A stretch of DNA of 64,000 nucleotides from Vibrio sp. 14G-20 (GTDB lineage: Bacteria; Pseudomonadota; Gammaproteobacteria; Enterobacterales; Vibrionaceae): NCBI RefSeq assembly GCF_026241515.1, contig NZ_JAPHPW010000005.1:186001-250000 (forward strand), read 5' to 3'. A model generated the notes under the pieces. It did not search any database. It worked only from the letters and a program-made list of their open reading frames with translations, and was not told where the DNA came from. Position 1 is the stretch's first letter. Each line of letters starts with the position of its first letter. This document shows, piece after piece, positions 1 to 8,690 of this stretch. The translations under genes and the position numbers were made by a program.

Positions 1-182
1 GAACATGGACCTACAATAACAAGCAAGCGGTCATCGCTCTCTTCTAGAATATTGTGGATCGCTTTGCGGCTTTCAAAGGTTGTAGAAGAAGCAACTTCTG
101 TCGCTGGAAACTTTTCTAAAACAGCAACAGGGGGTAATAACTCTTTTACTTTGTTAATTCTTACATCATCAGTTTGGAACAT
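1..182 (-). CDS. aroG: DAHP synthase, AroG-like (5' part only)
   Basis: Only the first 60 residues lie in the window; the gene runs off the left edge. The N-terminus (MFQTDDVRINKVKELLPP, then EKFPATE, then DDRLLVIVGPCS) matches class I 3-deoxy-7-phosphoheptulonate synthases, closest in memory to the phenylalanine-sensitive E. coli AroG. The enzyme condenses PEP and erythrose-4-phosphate in the first step of aromatic amino acid synthesis, in the cytosol. The ATG at 182 fits the family start. Which feedback amino acid it senses cannot be told from this fragment. A TyrR-box-like palindrome lies about 150 nt upstream. Confidence 0.88.
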   Translation of the reverse strand, partial: MFQTDDVRINKVKELLPPVAVLEKFPATEVASSTTFESRKAIHNILEESDDRLLVIVGPC

Positions 183-273
183 TGCTTACTTCTTCCTTTT
201 TTCTATCCTTGAGCTGAATGTACGTTGTCTCACGTCACTTTCTATCAGCACTAATCTTCTTGTTCCCTGTAAC

Positions 274-283
274 TTAACTAGTA
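274..283. promoter_or_regulatory. Possible TrpR half-operator upstream of DAHP synthase
   Basis: TTAACTAGTA matches one half of the TrpR operator of trp and aroH genes. The other half is poorly conserved here, so this is a weak candidate, noted because the gene is a plausible TrpR or TyrR target. Confidence 0.2.
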
Positions 284-330
284 AAAACTCTAGTTTCAAT
301 CACTAATTGAAAATAAACGCAATTTTTTTT

Positions 331-350
331 GTGTTTTATATTTAAAACAC
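331..350. promoter_or_regulatory. TyrR-box-like palindrome upstream of DAHP synthase
   Basis: GTGTTTTA, a 4-nt centre, then TAAAACAC form a perfect inverted repeat. Inside it, TGT-N12-ACA has the geometry of a TyrR box (TGTAAA-N6-TTTACA) with the outer TGT and ACA conserved. It lies about 150 nt upstream of the aroG-like start. TyrR control of aroG is known in E. coli; the assignment here is inference. Confidence 0.35.
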
Positions 351-464
351 CCTGTATACCATTATTTACACGCATTCGATTGCGTAATTTCAAGGACGGC
401 ACGAGGAGCTATTCTCAATAGCTTCACCATACATGTGAAATTGTGTAGAACTTAGAAACAAAAA

Positions 465-491
465 AGCTCACGTGATTAACGTGAACTTCTA
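465..491 (-). terminator. Terminator of the DUF3313-DUF3820 genes
   Basis: On the minus strand AAGTTCACGT, a short loop and ACGTGAGCTT (one mismatch) are followed by a run of T, just after the DUF3820 stop codon. Confidence 0.75.
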
Positions 492-496
492 ACTAA

Positions 497-712
497 TTAC
501 ATTCCTTTCAATGGCTTGACAACACTATCAAGTCCTTCAATTTTCAGAGCAAGACACAGTTTTAATAAATCGCCTAGTTCACCAGGCGGGAATCCCTTTT
601 TATCAAACCACAGCAAATATTCTTCAGGCAAGTCAATCAGTGTACGACCCGCGTACTTTCCAAATGGCATATGCATTCGAGCCAACTTAATCAGGTTCTC
701 TTTCTCTAGCAT
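497..712 (-). CDS. DUF3820 family protein (QSregVF_b-like)
   Basis: A 71-residue cytosolic protein. The MPFGKYAGRTLIDLP motif, followed by YLLWF and KKGFPPGELG, is the signature of DUF3820 (Pfam calls it a putative quorum-sensing-regulated virulence factor); its biochemical role is unknown. The length is usual for the family. It starts 12 nt after the DUF3313 gene and ends at a terminator, so the two are probably co-transcribed. Confidence 0.8.
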   Translation of the reverse strand: MLEKENLIKLARMHMPFGKYAGRTLIDLPEEYLLWFDKKGFPPGELGDLLKLCLALKIEGLDSVVKPLKGM

Positions 713-724
713 TATTCGCTCTTT

Positions 725-1395
725 CTATGCGTCATCTATGTTGTGTAGAGTATCACCTAAACGCTCGAACCAATAGTTGATCGCGTCTTTCGCATCATCT
801 AACGAGTCAATCATGGTTGAAAAGTCTTTATTACCCGCTTCACGGTCGATGGCAGCAAACAATGGCGTGCCCTCTTGAGCATCACTGACCAATAACTCTA
901 CACTCGCACTACCAACATTCGTGTGTTCGCCAGTTGTCACTTTAGATATGGTTGACATCGCAAGGCCAAACGGCAGTACACTACTGGTCACGGCTAGGAT
1001 AGGGTTTGGAGTTTCAACGTTACTCAATGCAATACTTAGGCGCAGCGTATTCCCGGTAGGCTCATCGACAATCGTTTTATGGGGCGATATTTTCTCTTCC
1101 AAGCGTGCAACCATGTGATCAGTCAACTCTTGAATCTCTTCCTGATCGAGCGAACCTTCTTCTGCAAGCACAAAGATCTGGTCAATGACCACAGAATCAT
1201 AATCGTCTAACTTAGATTTCAAACGTTGTGCGTCACGTAGGCCGATTCTAGCCCAAACTAAGTCAACACCACCGTCAGGACCTGGCTGAAAATCTTCATA
1301 ACTGGTGAATTTGGTTGCGGTTTTAATTGGACCGCCTGCACAACCAAACAAAAAATGCTGGTTGCAACAAGCAAGAGAAGTTTTAAAGGTTTCAT
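725..1395 (-). CDS. DUF3313 family lipoprotein with an apparent 1-nt frameshift
   Basis: The mature part (GCAGGPIKTATKFTSYEDF onward, about 200 residues) looks like a DUF3313 outer-membrane lipoprotein of unknown function. The natural start is the ATG at 1395, which gives a signal peptide MKPLKLLLLVATSIF. That frame breaks at a run of six T on the coding strand (plus positions 1350-1355). One extra T would join it to a lipobox LFGC and the mature domain. The uninterrupted reading from a GTG at 1402 gives a poor N-terminus without a signal sequence. This is either a sequencing error in the homopolymer, a real mutation, or slippage-based phase variation. Upstream member of an operon with DUF3820. 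Confidence 0.72.
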
Positions 1396-1493
1396 AGCGC
1401 ACTTACATTAAATAGAAGAATCCAACTAAATATGCCATACCCTATGTGGAAAGATTGTAGAAAAGGGGTTAAAACTCAGAGCTAGCTCTAAAA

Positions 1494-1847
1494 TTAATTA
1501 TGCTGCACGGTGTGAGCATACTCTACAATCACCTGATTTCCTTCGATATAAGCGTTTTGAATCTCGCCATCAACACTCATTCTACTTTTCAAATAAACCA
1601 CTTTAGGTCCAGATTCATTGCCTTCTTTTAGTGAAGGGAATACATTCCTTGGTTCCAAATGAAGTAAACGGCAAAAATGACTGACGAAAGACATAGTCAA
1701 TGGCGTCTCCCCTCTCAACACTCTAGAGAAATCAAGCTGGTTCATTCCTAGCTTTTTTGAAAATTCCATCTGCGTAATTCGCATTCGCGATTTTTGTGAC
1801 ATCCACGTTTGATACAACGCATCTCTGTCTTGTTCTGTGAATTCCAT
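1494..1847 (-). CDS. Small XRE-like HTH regulator
   Basis: 117 residues. A helix-turn-helix region of the Cro/C1 type occupies about residues 20-75 (RITQMEFSKKLGMNQLDFSR, then VLRGETPLT). The C-terminus is a short beta-rich tail (GEIQNAYIEGNQVIVEY). The start at 1847 is chosen because GGAG lies 5 nt before it; a longer reading to 1904 has no such site. It is monocistronic. The target is unknown; the large upstream region next to gbpA may hold its operator. Confidence 0.7.
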   Translation of the reverse strand: MEFTEQDRDALYQTWMSQKSRMRITQMEFSKKLGMNQLDFSRVLRGETPLTMSFVSHFCRLLHLEPRNVFPSLKEGNESGPKVVYLKSRMSVDGEIQNAYIEGNQVIVEYAHTVQHN

Positions 1848-2167
1848 ACTGACTCCTTTATATAATTCATACCAATCAATTGTCCGTTTTTTCATACACG
1901 ACATGTCAGGGTTCGGTTAATGGAAACCAAAGGTTTGGTTTTGATATGAGTGCAATTGTTGTACAGAGCAGAACACAAAAACCCAAAAGCATTCACAAAA
2001 ACAATTAGAGCAAATACTTTCTTTATTTATATCAATAATTTATACGTTAACTAACGAAACATATAGCAAGTTAATTTTTATTAAGAATTAAAAGTTCGAG
2101 ATTAGCATTCCACATTTCAATCTATTGATTCGCATTTATAAAACTGGTTGGCTACATTCCGTTGGCT

Positions 2168-2256
2168 TAAACGCACTTCTGGCAAACTATTTGAAAGAAT
2201 AGGACGCAAAGCCACCGGTCTGTCGACAAATATTCTGTCTATGATAGCGGGGCCGC
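2168..2256 (+). ncRNA. Cyclic-di-GMP-I (GEMM) riboswitch upstream of gbpA
   Basis: The aptamer core is readable: ACGCACTTCTGGCAAAC, then GAAA in a P2 loop, then GGACGCAAAGCC and CCGGTC, a variable stem, and ATGATAGCGGGGCCGCC closing P1. These are the conserved blocks of the GEMM-I c-di-GMP aptamer. A Vc1 riboswitch of this class is known upstream of gbpA in V. cholerae. It sits about 75 nt before the start codon, so it should tie chitin-binding protein expression to c-di-GMP. Confidence 0.92.
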
Positions 2257-2306
2257 CACTTAATAGGATTTAAGTGCACATGCATGCCGGAGTGTTCTCT
2301 TTTTTG
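2257..2306 (+). promoter_or_regulatory. Expression platform of the gbpA riboswitch
   Basis: Directly after the aptamer lies a 7-bp hairpin (CACTTAA, loop TAGGAT, TTAAGTG; 2257-2276), then a G/C-rich patch and a T run near 2300-2305. This suggests control by transcription termination or a structure switch. Whether ligand turns the gene on or off cannot be read from sequence alone. Confidence 0.5.
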
Positions 2307-2332
2307 TCGGCCAAATACAGTAAGGACAAATA

Positions 2333-3799
2333 ATGAAACAACTCCCAAAAAAATCACTCATCGCGCTGTCGCTACTTAGCGTAAGCGGTGCAAGCTTTGG
2401 TCACGGTTATGTTTCGGCATATGATAATGGCGTTGCTGAGAGCCGTGTCGCTCTATGTAAGTTCCCAGCGAGTGACACACAACAGAAAAACACCGACTGT
2501 GGTGGTATCCAATACGAACCACAAAGTGTGGAAGGCCCTGAAGGTTTCCCTGAAGTCGGCCCTGTCGATGGAAAAATCGCCAGTGCAGAATCTTCTTTAG
2601 CGGCAGCACTAGACGAACAAACCGCAGACCGCTGGGTTAAACGCCCTATCAAGTCTGGTTCTCAGTACTTTGAGTGGACGTTCACAGCTAACCACAAGAC
2701 CCGCGATTGGAAATACTACATTACGCAACCAGACTGGAATCCAAACCAACCTTTGGCACGCAGCTCTTTTGATTTAACGCCATTCTGTGTTGTTGAAGGC
2801 AATATGGAGCAACCACCAATGCAAGTCAGCCACTTGTGTAATGTTCCAGAACGAGAAGGTTATCAAGTGATCCTTGCTGTATGGGATGTGGGTGACACTG
2901 CTGCAGCTTTCTACAACGTTATCGATGTGAAATTTGATGGCGACGGCCCTATCATCCCGGATTGGGATCAAGGCGGTCAGATCAACCCAACTCAAGACCT
3001 GAACGTTGGTGATGCGGTTTACACTCGTGTCTTCGACCAATCTGGTGAGAACGCTTCATACAGCACTGAGCTAGTGATTGAAAGCAACGAGCAAGGCAAA
3101 GCAAACAGCTGGTCTTACGCACTTGCAGCTAAGATCAACAAAGAGCAAACTCAAATCAAAGCAGGTCAACTAAACGGCCAAGGCGATTTCGCACCCGTTT
3201 ACGGCACTAACCCTGTTTATCTAAAAGCAGGTTCTGGCTTTAACAGTGTGGAAATCGGCTACAAGATTGACACTCCAGAACCAGACCATGAGCTAGAAGT
3301 AACAGGCTTAGAGTCTGAGTACATTATTGATGAAAACCAGCCGACACAGCTTGATCTTACTCTTGCAGCAACAGGCGATATTCAAGCTGAATTGACTGTG
3401 TACAACCATCACCGTGAAGCACTTGCCTCTCAGAAATCTGAATTAGCAGACGGACAAGTTGAAGGTGTTCAGCTGACTCTTTCTAAGTCTGAAGCTGGCC
3501 ACCACATGCTTGTGGTTGTGACGAAAGATGACCAAGGTAACTTAGTGGATCAGAACACGCTTGATTTCCACCTAATGGACGAGCAAACACCGCCACCAGC
3601 GGGCGACTACGACTTCGTGTTCCCAGAAAGCATTGAATCTTACACTGCAGGAACAAAGGTTCTGAGCAGCGATGGTGGCATTTATCAGTGTAAAGAGTTC
3701 CCATACTCTGGCTACTGTGTTCAATGGGCTCCAACAGCAACTCAGTACGAACCAGGTGTCGGTTCACACTGGCAAAGTGCTTGGAACAAAGTGGACTAA
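2333..3799 (+). CDS. gbpA: GbpA, secreted chitin/GlcNAc-binding LPMO
   Basis: 488 residues. A signal peptide of 23 residues ends at ASFG, so the mature protein begins with His24, the first copper ligand of an AA10 lytic polysaccharide monooxygenase; the second is His121 in TANHKT. Domain 1 (about 24-205, Cys-rich) binds and oxidises chitin. Two middle domains follow, then a C-terminal chitin-binding module (about 430-488, [15 protein letters not shown]). Order and length match V. cholerae GbpA, a secreted adhesin for chitin and mucin. AGGA lies 6 nt before the ATG. Transcribed alone behind a c-di-GMP riboswitch, and followed by a strong terminator. Confidence 0.97.
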   Translation: MKQLPKKSLIALSLLSVSGASFGHGYVSAYDNGVAESRVALCKFPASDTQQKNTDCGGIQYEPQSVEGPEGFPEVGPVDGKIASAESSLAAALDEQTADRWVKRPIKSGSQYFEWTFTANHKTRDWKYYITQPDWNPNQPLARSSFDLTPFCVVEGNMEQPPMQVSHLCNVPEREGYQVILAVWDVGDTAAAFYNVIDVKFDGDGPIIPDWDQGGQINPTQDLNVGDAVYTRVFDQSGENASYSTELVIESNEQGKANSWSYALAAKINKEQTQIKAGQLNGQGDFAPVYGTNPVYLKAGSGFNSVEIGYKIDTPEPDHELEVTGLESEYIIDENQPTQLDLTLAATGDIQAELTVYNHHREALASQKSELADGQVEGVQLTLSKSEAGHHMLVVVTKDDQGNLVDQNTLDFHLMDEQTPPPAGDYDFVFPESIESYTAGTKVLSSDGGIYQCKEFPYSGYCVQWAPTATQYEPGVGSHWQSAWNKVD

Positions 3800-3857
3800 G
3801 TACTCGCTAGATACTTACTTTGTATTAAGTGCGTTTTAGTGATCAACCAAACAAAAA

Positions 3858-3880
3858 CGGATGCCCAGAGCATCCGTTTT
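3858..3880. terminator. Bidirectional terminator between gbpA and cyoE
   Basis: CGGATGC, loop CCAGA, GCATCCG, flanked by A and T runs on both sides, between two converging genes. Confidence 0.9.
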
Positions 3881-3910
3881 CTTATTCTGTAACAGCTGAA
3901 GCATCAGTTA

Positions 3911-4921
3911 TCAAAGTAGATAGTGGTCCGCCAACAGAGCGACAAACAAGATCATGAGATGATAGATGGAGAACTTAAAGGTCTTCATCGCCATATTAGG
4001 TTCATCACGATATTTAAGTACCCAAGCGTGATAAATAAAACCGCCGTTGAGAACCAAAGAAGCGCTCAAATATATCCAGCTACTCATGCCGACCAATACC
4101 GGCAATATACATACGATGCTTAGCAGCAAGGTATAGAGCAAAATAGAAGTCTTGGTGTATTCGATTCCGTGGGTCACAGGCAGCATGGGGATATTCACTT
4201 TGGCATACTCATCACGACGATGAATTGCCAACGCCCAGAAGTGCGGAGGTGTCCAAATAAAGATGATCATCACCAACAACCAAGCGTTTGAATGCAGTTC
4301 GTTAGTAACCGCCGTCCAGCCCAATAGCGGAGGCATAGCGCCAGCGATCCCTGCTATCACGATGTTTTGCGGCGTCGCTCGCTTTAAGTACATGGTATAA
4401 ATCACCGCATAGCCTAATAAGCTTGCAAAAGTTAACCAAGCGGTCAGTTGATTGACCCACACCACTAACGTGGCGAAACCAAGTAAGCCGATACCCGCGG
4501 CAAAGCTGAACACACGCACACTACTCAGTTCACCAGATGGTAAAGGGCGTCGATTTGTTCGAGTCATCTGGCCGTCGATCTTTTTATCGATCAAGTGGTT
4601 AAACGCCGCTGCTGAGCCTGCCATTAATCCTATTCCGATCATTCCAAACAGAGTTTGCTGTAAAGGTAATCCGTTAGGCACCGCCAAACACATCCCAACC
4701 AGTGCCGTCAGCAGCATCAAAGCCACGACCTTAGGTTTAGTCAGCGTTAAATAGACCTTCCAAGCGGCTTTGCTTTTCGAGACCAGCTCATTTTTTAGAG
4801 CACTTTCTCCGTTGACTGCGATCTCTTGGCTGGCTGCTATCTCTTGGCTAGCAACTACCTCCTGGCCTGAAGCTGCACCTTGAAGCACTACTCCATGTTG
4901 TGTTGATGTTCTAGTGACCAT
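3911..4921 (-). CDS. cyoE: Protoheme IX farnesyltransferase (heme O synthase)
   Basis: An integral membrane prenyltransferase of about nine helices that converts heme B to heme O. The Asp-rich motif [17 protein letters not shown] is visible, followed by a second conserved segment [15 protein letters not shown]. The start at 4921 has a strong AAGGAGGT 5 nt upstream and overlaps the end of ctaA by 11 nt, so the two are translationally coupled and supply heme A to the oxidase. The family normally starts close to the first helix; here an extra N-terminal tail of about 50 residues carries three tandem copies of a 6-residue unit (SQEIAA-like, residues 19-36). Confidence 0.95.
   Translation of the reverse strand: MVTRTSTQHGVVLQGAASGQEVVASQEIAASQEIAVNGESALKNELVSKSKAAWKVYLTLTKPKVVALMLLTALVGMCLAVPNGLPLQQTLFGMIGIGLMAGSAAAFNHLIDKKIDGQMTRTNRRPLPSGELSSVRVFSFAAGIGLLGFATLVVWVNQLTAWLTFASLLGYAVIYTMYLKRATPQNIVIAGIAGAMPPLLGWTAVTNELHSNAWLLVMIIFIWTPPHFWALAIHRRDEYAKVNIPMLPVTHGIEYTKTSILLYTLLLSIVCILPVLVGMSSWIYLSASLVLNGGFIYHAWVLKYRDEPNMAMKTFKFSIYHLMILFVALLADHYLL
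4814..4867 (-). repeat. 18-nt x3 tandem repeat inside cyoE
   Basis: Three in-frame 18-nt units encode [12 protein letters not shown] and SQEIAV in the N-terminal tail of CyoE. Units differ at a few bases, mostly at third positions. Confidence 0.8.
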
Positions 4922-5966
4922 GATTACCTCCTTGTAATACATCGTTCTTCATCAAGTACTCACTCGGTTGACGTTGCCAAACCACAAAGTTTGTAACAAC
5001 CATGGTGACAAGTAACAGAGCGGCCACCAAATTATGCAAAACGGCTACCGAGATCGGTAGGTGAAACCATACATTGCTGATCCCTAAACTGACCTGAGCA
5101 AACAACACTATCGCCAAAGTGAGAGCCAGCTTTTTTTGCGGTCCTTTTTCAAGCTTCCAAAGCTGATAAACAATCATCAACACCGTAAGTGTTGCGGCGA
5201 TAGCTCCGAACCGGTGCATGACATGTATGGTTAGTCTCGCAGGATATTCCAACACACCAAACTCATAGTTATCATGCCCGTGTTGAGCAAAATCGAAGGC
5301 GTTCTTGAAATCTAAATAGCTTGCCCAGTTCCCTTCACAGATAGGTAATTGGGTACACACCAAAGCGGCATAATTAGACGATGTCCATCCACCAAGCAAT
5401 ATCTGGCCAACCACAACGATTAATCCAAACAATGCCCAGACTTTAAGAGACGAATTAAAAACCGACTCACTAAAGTGATGTTGGACATTAGACAGGCGAC
5501 AATAGAGTAAACAGAGCAGTGACAGTAGCGTGAACCCGCCCATAAGGTGTGCCATTACCACAACGGGCATCAACTTGAGAGTCACCGTCCACATTCCAAG
5601 CAAAGCCTGAAAAATCACAGTGGCTGAGATAATTAATGGAAGACCAACTGGTGTAATGTTCTTTTTAATGCACCAAGAAACAACGACAAAGATAAGCAGC
5701 CCTAATGTTCCTGCAAAGTAACGATGTATCATCTCTATCCACGCTTTGTCTGCTTCGAGAGCTCGATCAGGGAATTGTAGATTGGCTTGATTCACCGCTT
5801 GGGCATCAGAAGGAACGGTGATCTTACCGTAACAACCCGGCCAATCAGGGCAGCCAAGGCCAGCATCAGACAAGCGTGTATAAGCGCCGAGAACAATCAC
5901 GGTAAGGGTTAATAAGATCGTTAACCTCATCATGTGCATGAGTAAATCAGGGGCTTTATTCTGCAT
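4911..5966 (-). CDS. ctaA: Heme A synthase, COX15/CtaA family
   Basis: 351 residues with about eight membrane helices. It oxidises a methyl group of heme O to give heme A for cytochrome c oxidase. Visible signatures are [21 protein letters not shown] near the N-terminus, EMIHRYFAG (a heme-binding His), [10 protein letters not shown], and a second repeat half with IHVMHRFGA and [10 protein letters not shown]. The ATG at 5966 is preceded by GGGAG; a GTG three bases earlier is possible. It sits between the thioredoxin-like gene and cyoE. Confidence 0.95.
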   Translation of the reverse strand: MQNKAPDLLMHMMRLTILLTLTVIVLGAYTRLSDAGLGCPDWPGCYGKITVPSDAQAVNQANLQFPDRALEADKAWIEMIHRYFAGTLGLLIFVVVSWCIKKNITPVGLPLIISATVIFQALLGMWTVTLKLMPVVVMAHLMGGFTLLSLLCLLYCRLSNVQHHFSESVFNSSLKVWALFGLIVVVGQILLGGWTSSNYAALVCTQLPICEGNWASYLDFKNAFDFAQHGHDNYEFGVLEYPARLTIHVMHRFGAIAATLTVLMIVYQLWKLEKGPQKKLALTLAIVLFAQVSLGISNVWFHLPISVAVLHNLVAALLLVTMVVTNFVVWQRQPSEYLMKNDVLQGGNHGH

Positions 5967-6026
5967 CACTTATCTCCCTATACTTATTCCCTTTCGCTGC
6001 TTACACTCAAGCATTCGCGACATCAA

Positions 6027-6635
6027 CTACCCAACTCGTGATAGCTTAAGTAGCTTTCTTAAATCATGAATCATGCCTTTGGATTGCCCGACTAGCTGCG
6101 ACGGTTCCGAAACGCTTTTGTACTCCATAACCAACTGCCCTAGTGGGTCAATAATGACAATAGAAGCCGGCGCAAACTCGGTACTTAACTGATCACCACC
6201 AGCTAACAAAGACAAATCCGGCTTATCAAGCGAACCCGTTAACGAGTTACCTTCCGATACAAAAACAACGGCGGTCACGCGCTCTTTGTTTTTCCCTAAC
6301 GCCAAGTAGCTTTGATTCAAATAATAAAGCTGTTGTTCACACAAGCTTTCGCACTCCATCGGCGCAATATAACCCACTAACCACCCCTCTCCAGCCATGG
6401 GTACCGTTACGCCGAAATCCGCTAGTGTAATTCTTGGTTCGACCAATTCGCCGGAGTTAGTGACACCTGAAGTGTACCAATTCTGATCCAACACGGTTTT
6501 GGCAATAATCGCAGGCAAAGCGAAAATCAAAACTAATCCGATTAATACCAGACGCCCCTTAGTACGACGGCTTTTAAGCTCGGCCATGTTTGCCTCGGTA
6601 CTTTCCCTGTTCATTTGTGCTTGAGATTTATCCAT
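6027..6635 (-). CDS. Membrane-anchored thioredoxin-like protein of the cox cluster
   Basis: 202 residues with a cytoplasmic N-terminus of about 28 residues, one membrane helix (about 29-46) and a periplasmic domain. The segment PMECESLCEQQ holds a CxxxC pair as in SCO copper chaperones, though the distal His of SCO is not evident. No name is firmly recognised; genes of this kind commonly lie between SURF1 and COX15. A role in CuA or redox assembly of the oxidase is inferred. AGGA lies 6 nt before the ATG. Confidence 0.75.
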   Translation of the reverse strand: MDKSQAQMNRESTEANMAELKSRRTKGRLVLIGLVLIFALPAIIAKTVLDQNWYTSGVTNSGELVEPRITLADFGVTVPMAGEGWLVGYIAPMECESLCEQQLYYLNQSYLALGKNKERVTAVVFVSEGNSLTGSLDKPDLSLLAGGDQLSTEFAPASIVIIDPLGQLVMEYKSVSEPSQLVGQSKGMIHDLRKLLKLSRVG

Positions 6636-6700
6636 CTTTCTTCCTTGTTGCAGGCGATGCCTTTAAGTCGCTATTTAAACTTCAAGTGCCTACTTCTTAT

Positions 6701-7516
6701 TCATGTGGCTATTTTTTTTAAATATCGGAATCCAATCAACAACATCAAAAACAGAAGTACAGCAGCCATTACAAACCATTGAAACGAGTAACCAAAGTGC
6801 TTCTCAGATTTCATCGCCGTCGGCCGCCATAACAACTCATATGGCCAGGAATCTAAGCTCAGAGGTTGGAAGACAAAGGGCAGCACTTCTTGCCCTGTGT
6901 ACTGTGATAACGCTGCTATGTTTAGGTTTTGGATTCTATTAGGTGTCGTATTTTCTAAACCCAACTCATGACTTAAAGGGTTAATTGAGCGTGTATACAA
7001 GCGCCCTGACATTTTGGTTGGTACAGTGATAGTTCCTAGTTGCGGTAGTTCTCTTCTGTCATTACTTGCCGGAACAAACCCAAGATCGATCAACAACTGT
7101 TTTTCAGCCACTAAGGAATTGTTTTCATCTTCAAGACGAACCTTCCCCAACATGTAAATCACATACCCTACCGTTCCTTGGTTTATCTGGTTGTCTAACA
7201 AGAGCATCAAGCCACTCGTATTTACTAATTCAACATCAGCCTTCAACCCGTTTAGGGTTTGAGGATTTAATGACTCTTGACTAGATAAACCCAGCTCTCG
7301 CAACTCAGAAATAACGCCACCTAAAGGTTGTGACGATAGCTGTGCTCTCTCTGTTAATTGCTGTTCATAACGCAATTTCTCGTTACCACGATCGAGTTGC
7401 CATAAACCTAACTTGATTAAAACGCCGACTGAAACCACAGTTAAAACAACCGCTATCCAAAAACCTTTACTGCGGAACTTGTGTTCATCATCAATCAATC
7501 GGTTTGGAGTTATCAC
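6701..7516 (-). CDS. SURF1 family oxidase assembly protein
   Basis: About 271 residues. An N-terminal helix is followed by KLGLWQLDRGNEK, and the C-terminus has WRPTAMKSEKHFGYSFQWF before a second helix; both are SURF1 hallmarks. SURF1 proteins help insert heme A into subunit I. The start is uncertain: the frame is open up to 7630, but this would run through the DUF2909 gene on the other strand. The GTG at 7516, one base from the DUF2909 start, leaves a plausible short tail before the first helix. Confidence 0.88.
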   Translation of the reverse strand: MITPNRLIDDEHKFRSKGFWIAVVLTVVSVGVLIKLGLWQLDRGNEKLRYEQQLTERAQLSSQPLGGVISELRELGLSSQESLNPQTLNGLKADVELVNTSGLMLLLDNQINQGTVGYVIYMLGKVRLEDENNSLVAEKQLLIDLGFVPASNDRRELPQLGTITVPTKMSGRLYTRSINPLSHELGLENTTPNRIQNLNIAALSQYTGQEVLPFVFQPLSLDSWPYELLWRPTAMKSEKHFGYSFQWFVMAAVLLFLMLLIGFRYLKKIAT

Positions 7517-7517
7517 T

Positions 7518-7748
7518 ATGGCGTCATCTACCTTTGTTCTGTTATTTAAAGTCGTATTGGTCGCTTTGCTGTTTTTTATCGCTTTCAATTTGATGAAAGG
7601 TCTAATCCAAATCGCCTCGGGCAAACACAATGGAAAAAAGCTCAGTCACTTCTTGGGACGTCGTGTGATGTGGTCAGCCGTTGTCGTGCTACTTTTATTA
7701 CTTGCTTTGGGATCAGGAGTGATAACTCCCAACCCTCGCCCCTATTAA
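7518..7748 (+). CDS. DUF2909 twin-helix membrane protein
   Basis: 76 residues with two predicted membrane helices (about 6-24 and 50-68) and a basic loop SGKHNGKKLSHFLGRR. DUF2909 genes accompany cytochrome c oxidase loci; the function is unknown. GGAG lies 8 nt before the ATG. It lies opposite to all neighbours: its stop faces the coxC stop 19 nt away, and its start is back-to-back with the SURF1 start. Confidence 0.82.
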   Translation: MASSTFVLLFKVVLVALLFFIAFNLMKGLIQIASGKHNGKKLSHFLGRRVMWSAVVVLLLLLALGSGVITPNPRPY

Positions 7749-7767
7749 TCCCCAATAGGCTCAGCAG

Positions 7768-8652
7768 TTAAAGCACATAAACAAACACAAACAAGCCTAA
7801 CCAAACCACATCAACAAAGTGCCAATACCAACTGCCCGCTTGGAACGCAAAGTGGTCTTTCGGAGTGAAGTGGTCTTTCGCAACCCTCGCCAACAACACA
7901 ATCAAGAAGATTGTCCCTAAACAGACATGCAAACCATGGAACCCAGTCAACAAGAAGAAGGTGTTGCCGTAGATGCCAGACTGAAGTGTCAGCCCCATTT
8001 CTTGATAAGCGTGAAGATACTCTTCAACTTGGAAGAACAGGAAGAAACCAGCCAGAACAATGGTTATCTCCAGCCAGACGATCAAAGCCATACGCTTATT
8101 TTGTTCAAGACTGATATGTGCCATATGCAGCGTCACAGAGGAAAGCAGCAGGATAATGGTGTTCTTAAGCGGGATACCTTGCCAAGGCATGGCTTGTGTC
8201 GTCACACCATCAGGGGTAGTCGTTAGTGGCCAAATAGATTGGAACATCGGCCACAACACTTCATGGGTCATTTCATTATTACCCGCACCACCAATCCAAG
8301 GCACAGAAATCATGCGAGCGTAGAAAAGCGCGCCAAAGAAAGCGCCGAAGAACATGATTTCAGAGAAAATAAACCAACTCATTCCTTGTCTAAAAGAACG
8401 AGAAATCTGCTCAGAATATAGACCACTCAATGATTCTGTGATCACATTGCTAAACCAACCTGCGAGCATGTAAAGCAGCACAGCAAACCCGACTAACAAC
8501 ACCGCTTTACCAAACACACCACCTGCGGCGTCGGTACCCATGTTTTGCACCGTCAATCCAGCGCCAACAGCGACCAAAAACAGTGCTACAGCACCCACCA
8601 ATGGCCAGTGGCTTTGGTGTGGAACGAAATAAACTTCCTTTTTAGAACTCAT
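7768..8652 (-). CDS. coxC: Cytochrome c oxidase subunit III
   Basis: 294 residues with about seven helices, the usual layout of aa3-type subunit III. Typical segments include SEIMFFGAFFGALF, TVTLHMAHISLEQN-like text around residue 180, GFHGLHVCLGT, and the C-terminal FQAGSWYWHFVDVVWLGLF. It stabilises the catalytic core in the inner membrane. GGAG lies 7 nt before the ATG; it starts 38 nt after ctaG. Downstream on the same strand the cluster is interrupted by the opposite-strand DUF2909 gene. Confidence 0.96.
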   Translation of the reverse strand: MSSKKEVYFVPHQSHWPLVGAVALFLVAVGAGLTVQNMGTDAAGGVFGKAVLLVGFAVLLYMLAGWFSNVITESLSGLYSEQISRSFRQGMSWFIFSEIMFFGAFFGALFYARMISVPWIGGAGNNEMTHEVLWPMFQSIWPLTTTPDGVTTQAMPWQGIPLKNTIILLLSSVTLHMAHISLEQNKRMALIVWLEITIVLAGFFLFFQVEEYLHAYQEMGLTLQSGIYGNTFFLLTGFHGLHVCLGTIFLIVLLARVAKDHFTPKDHFAFQAGSWYWHFVDVVWLGLFVFVYVL

Positions 8653-8690
8653 CGCTCAACTCCTTATGTTGATACTGGTTCTGTAAATCC

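Noticed and set aside
52..306. 84-residue plus-strand ORF at the left edge
   Set aside because: It is antisense to the aroG-like coding start and runs into its promoter; the translation looks random.
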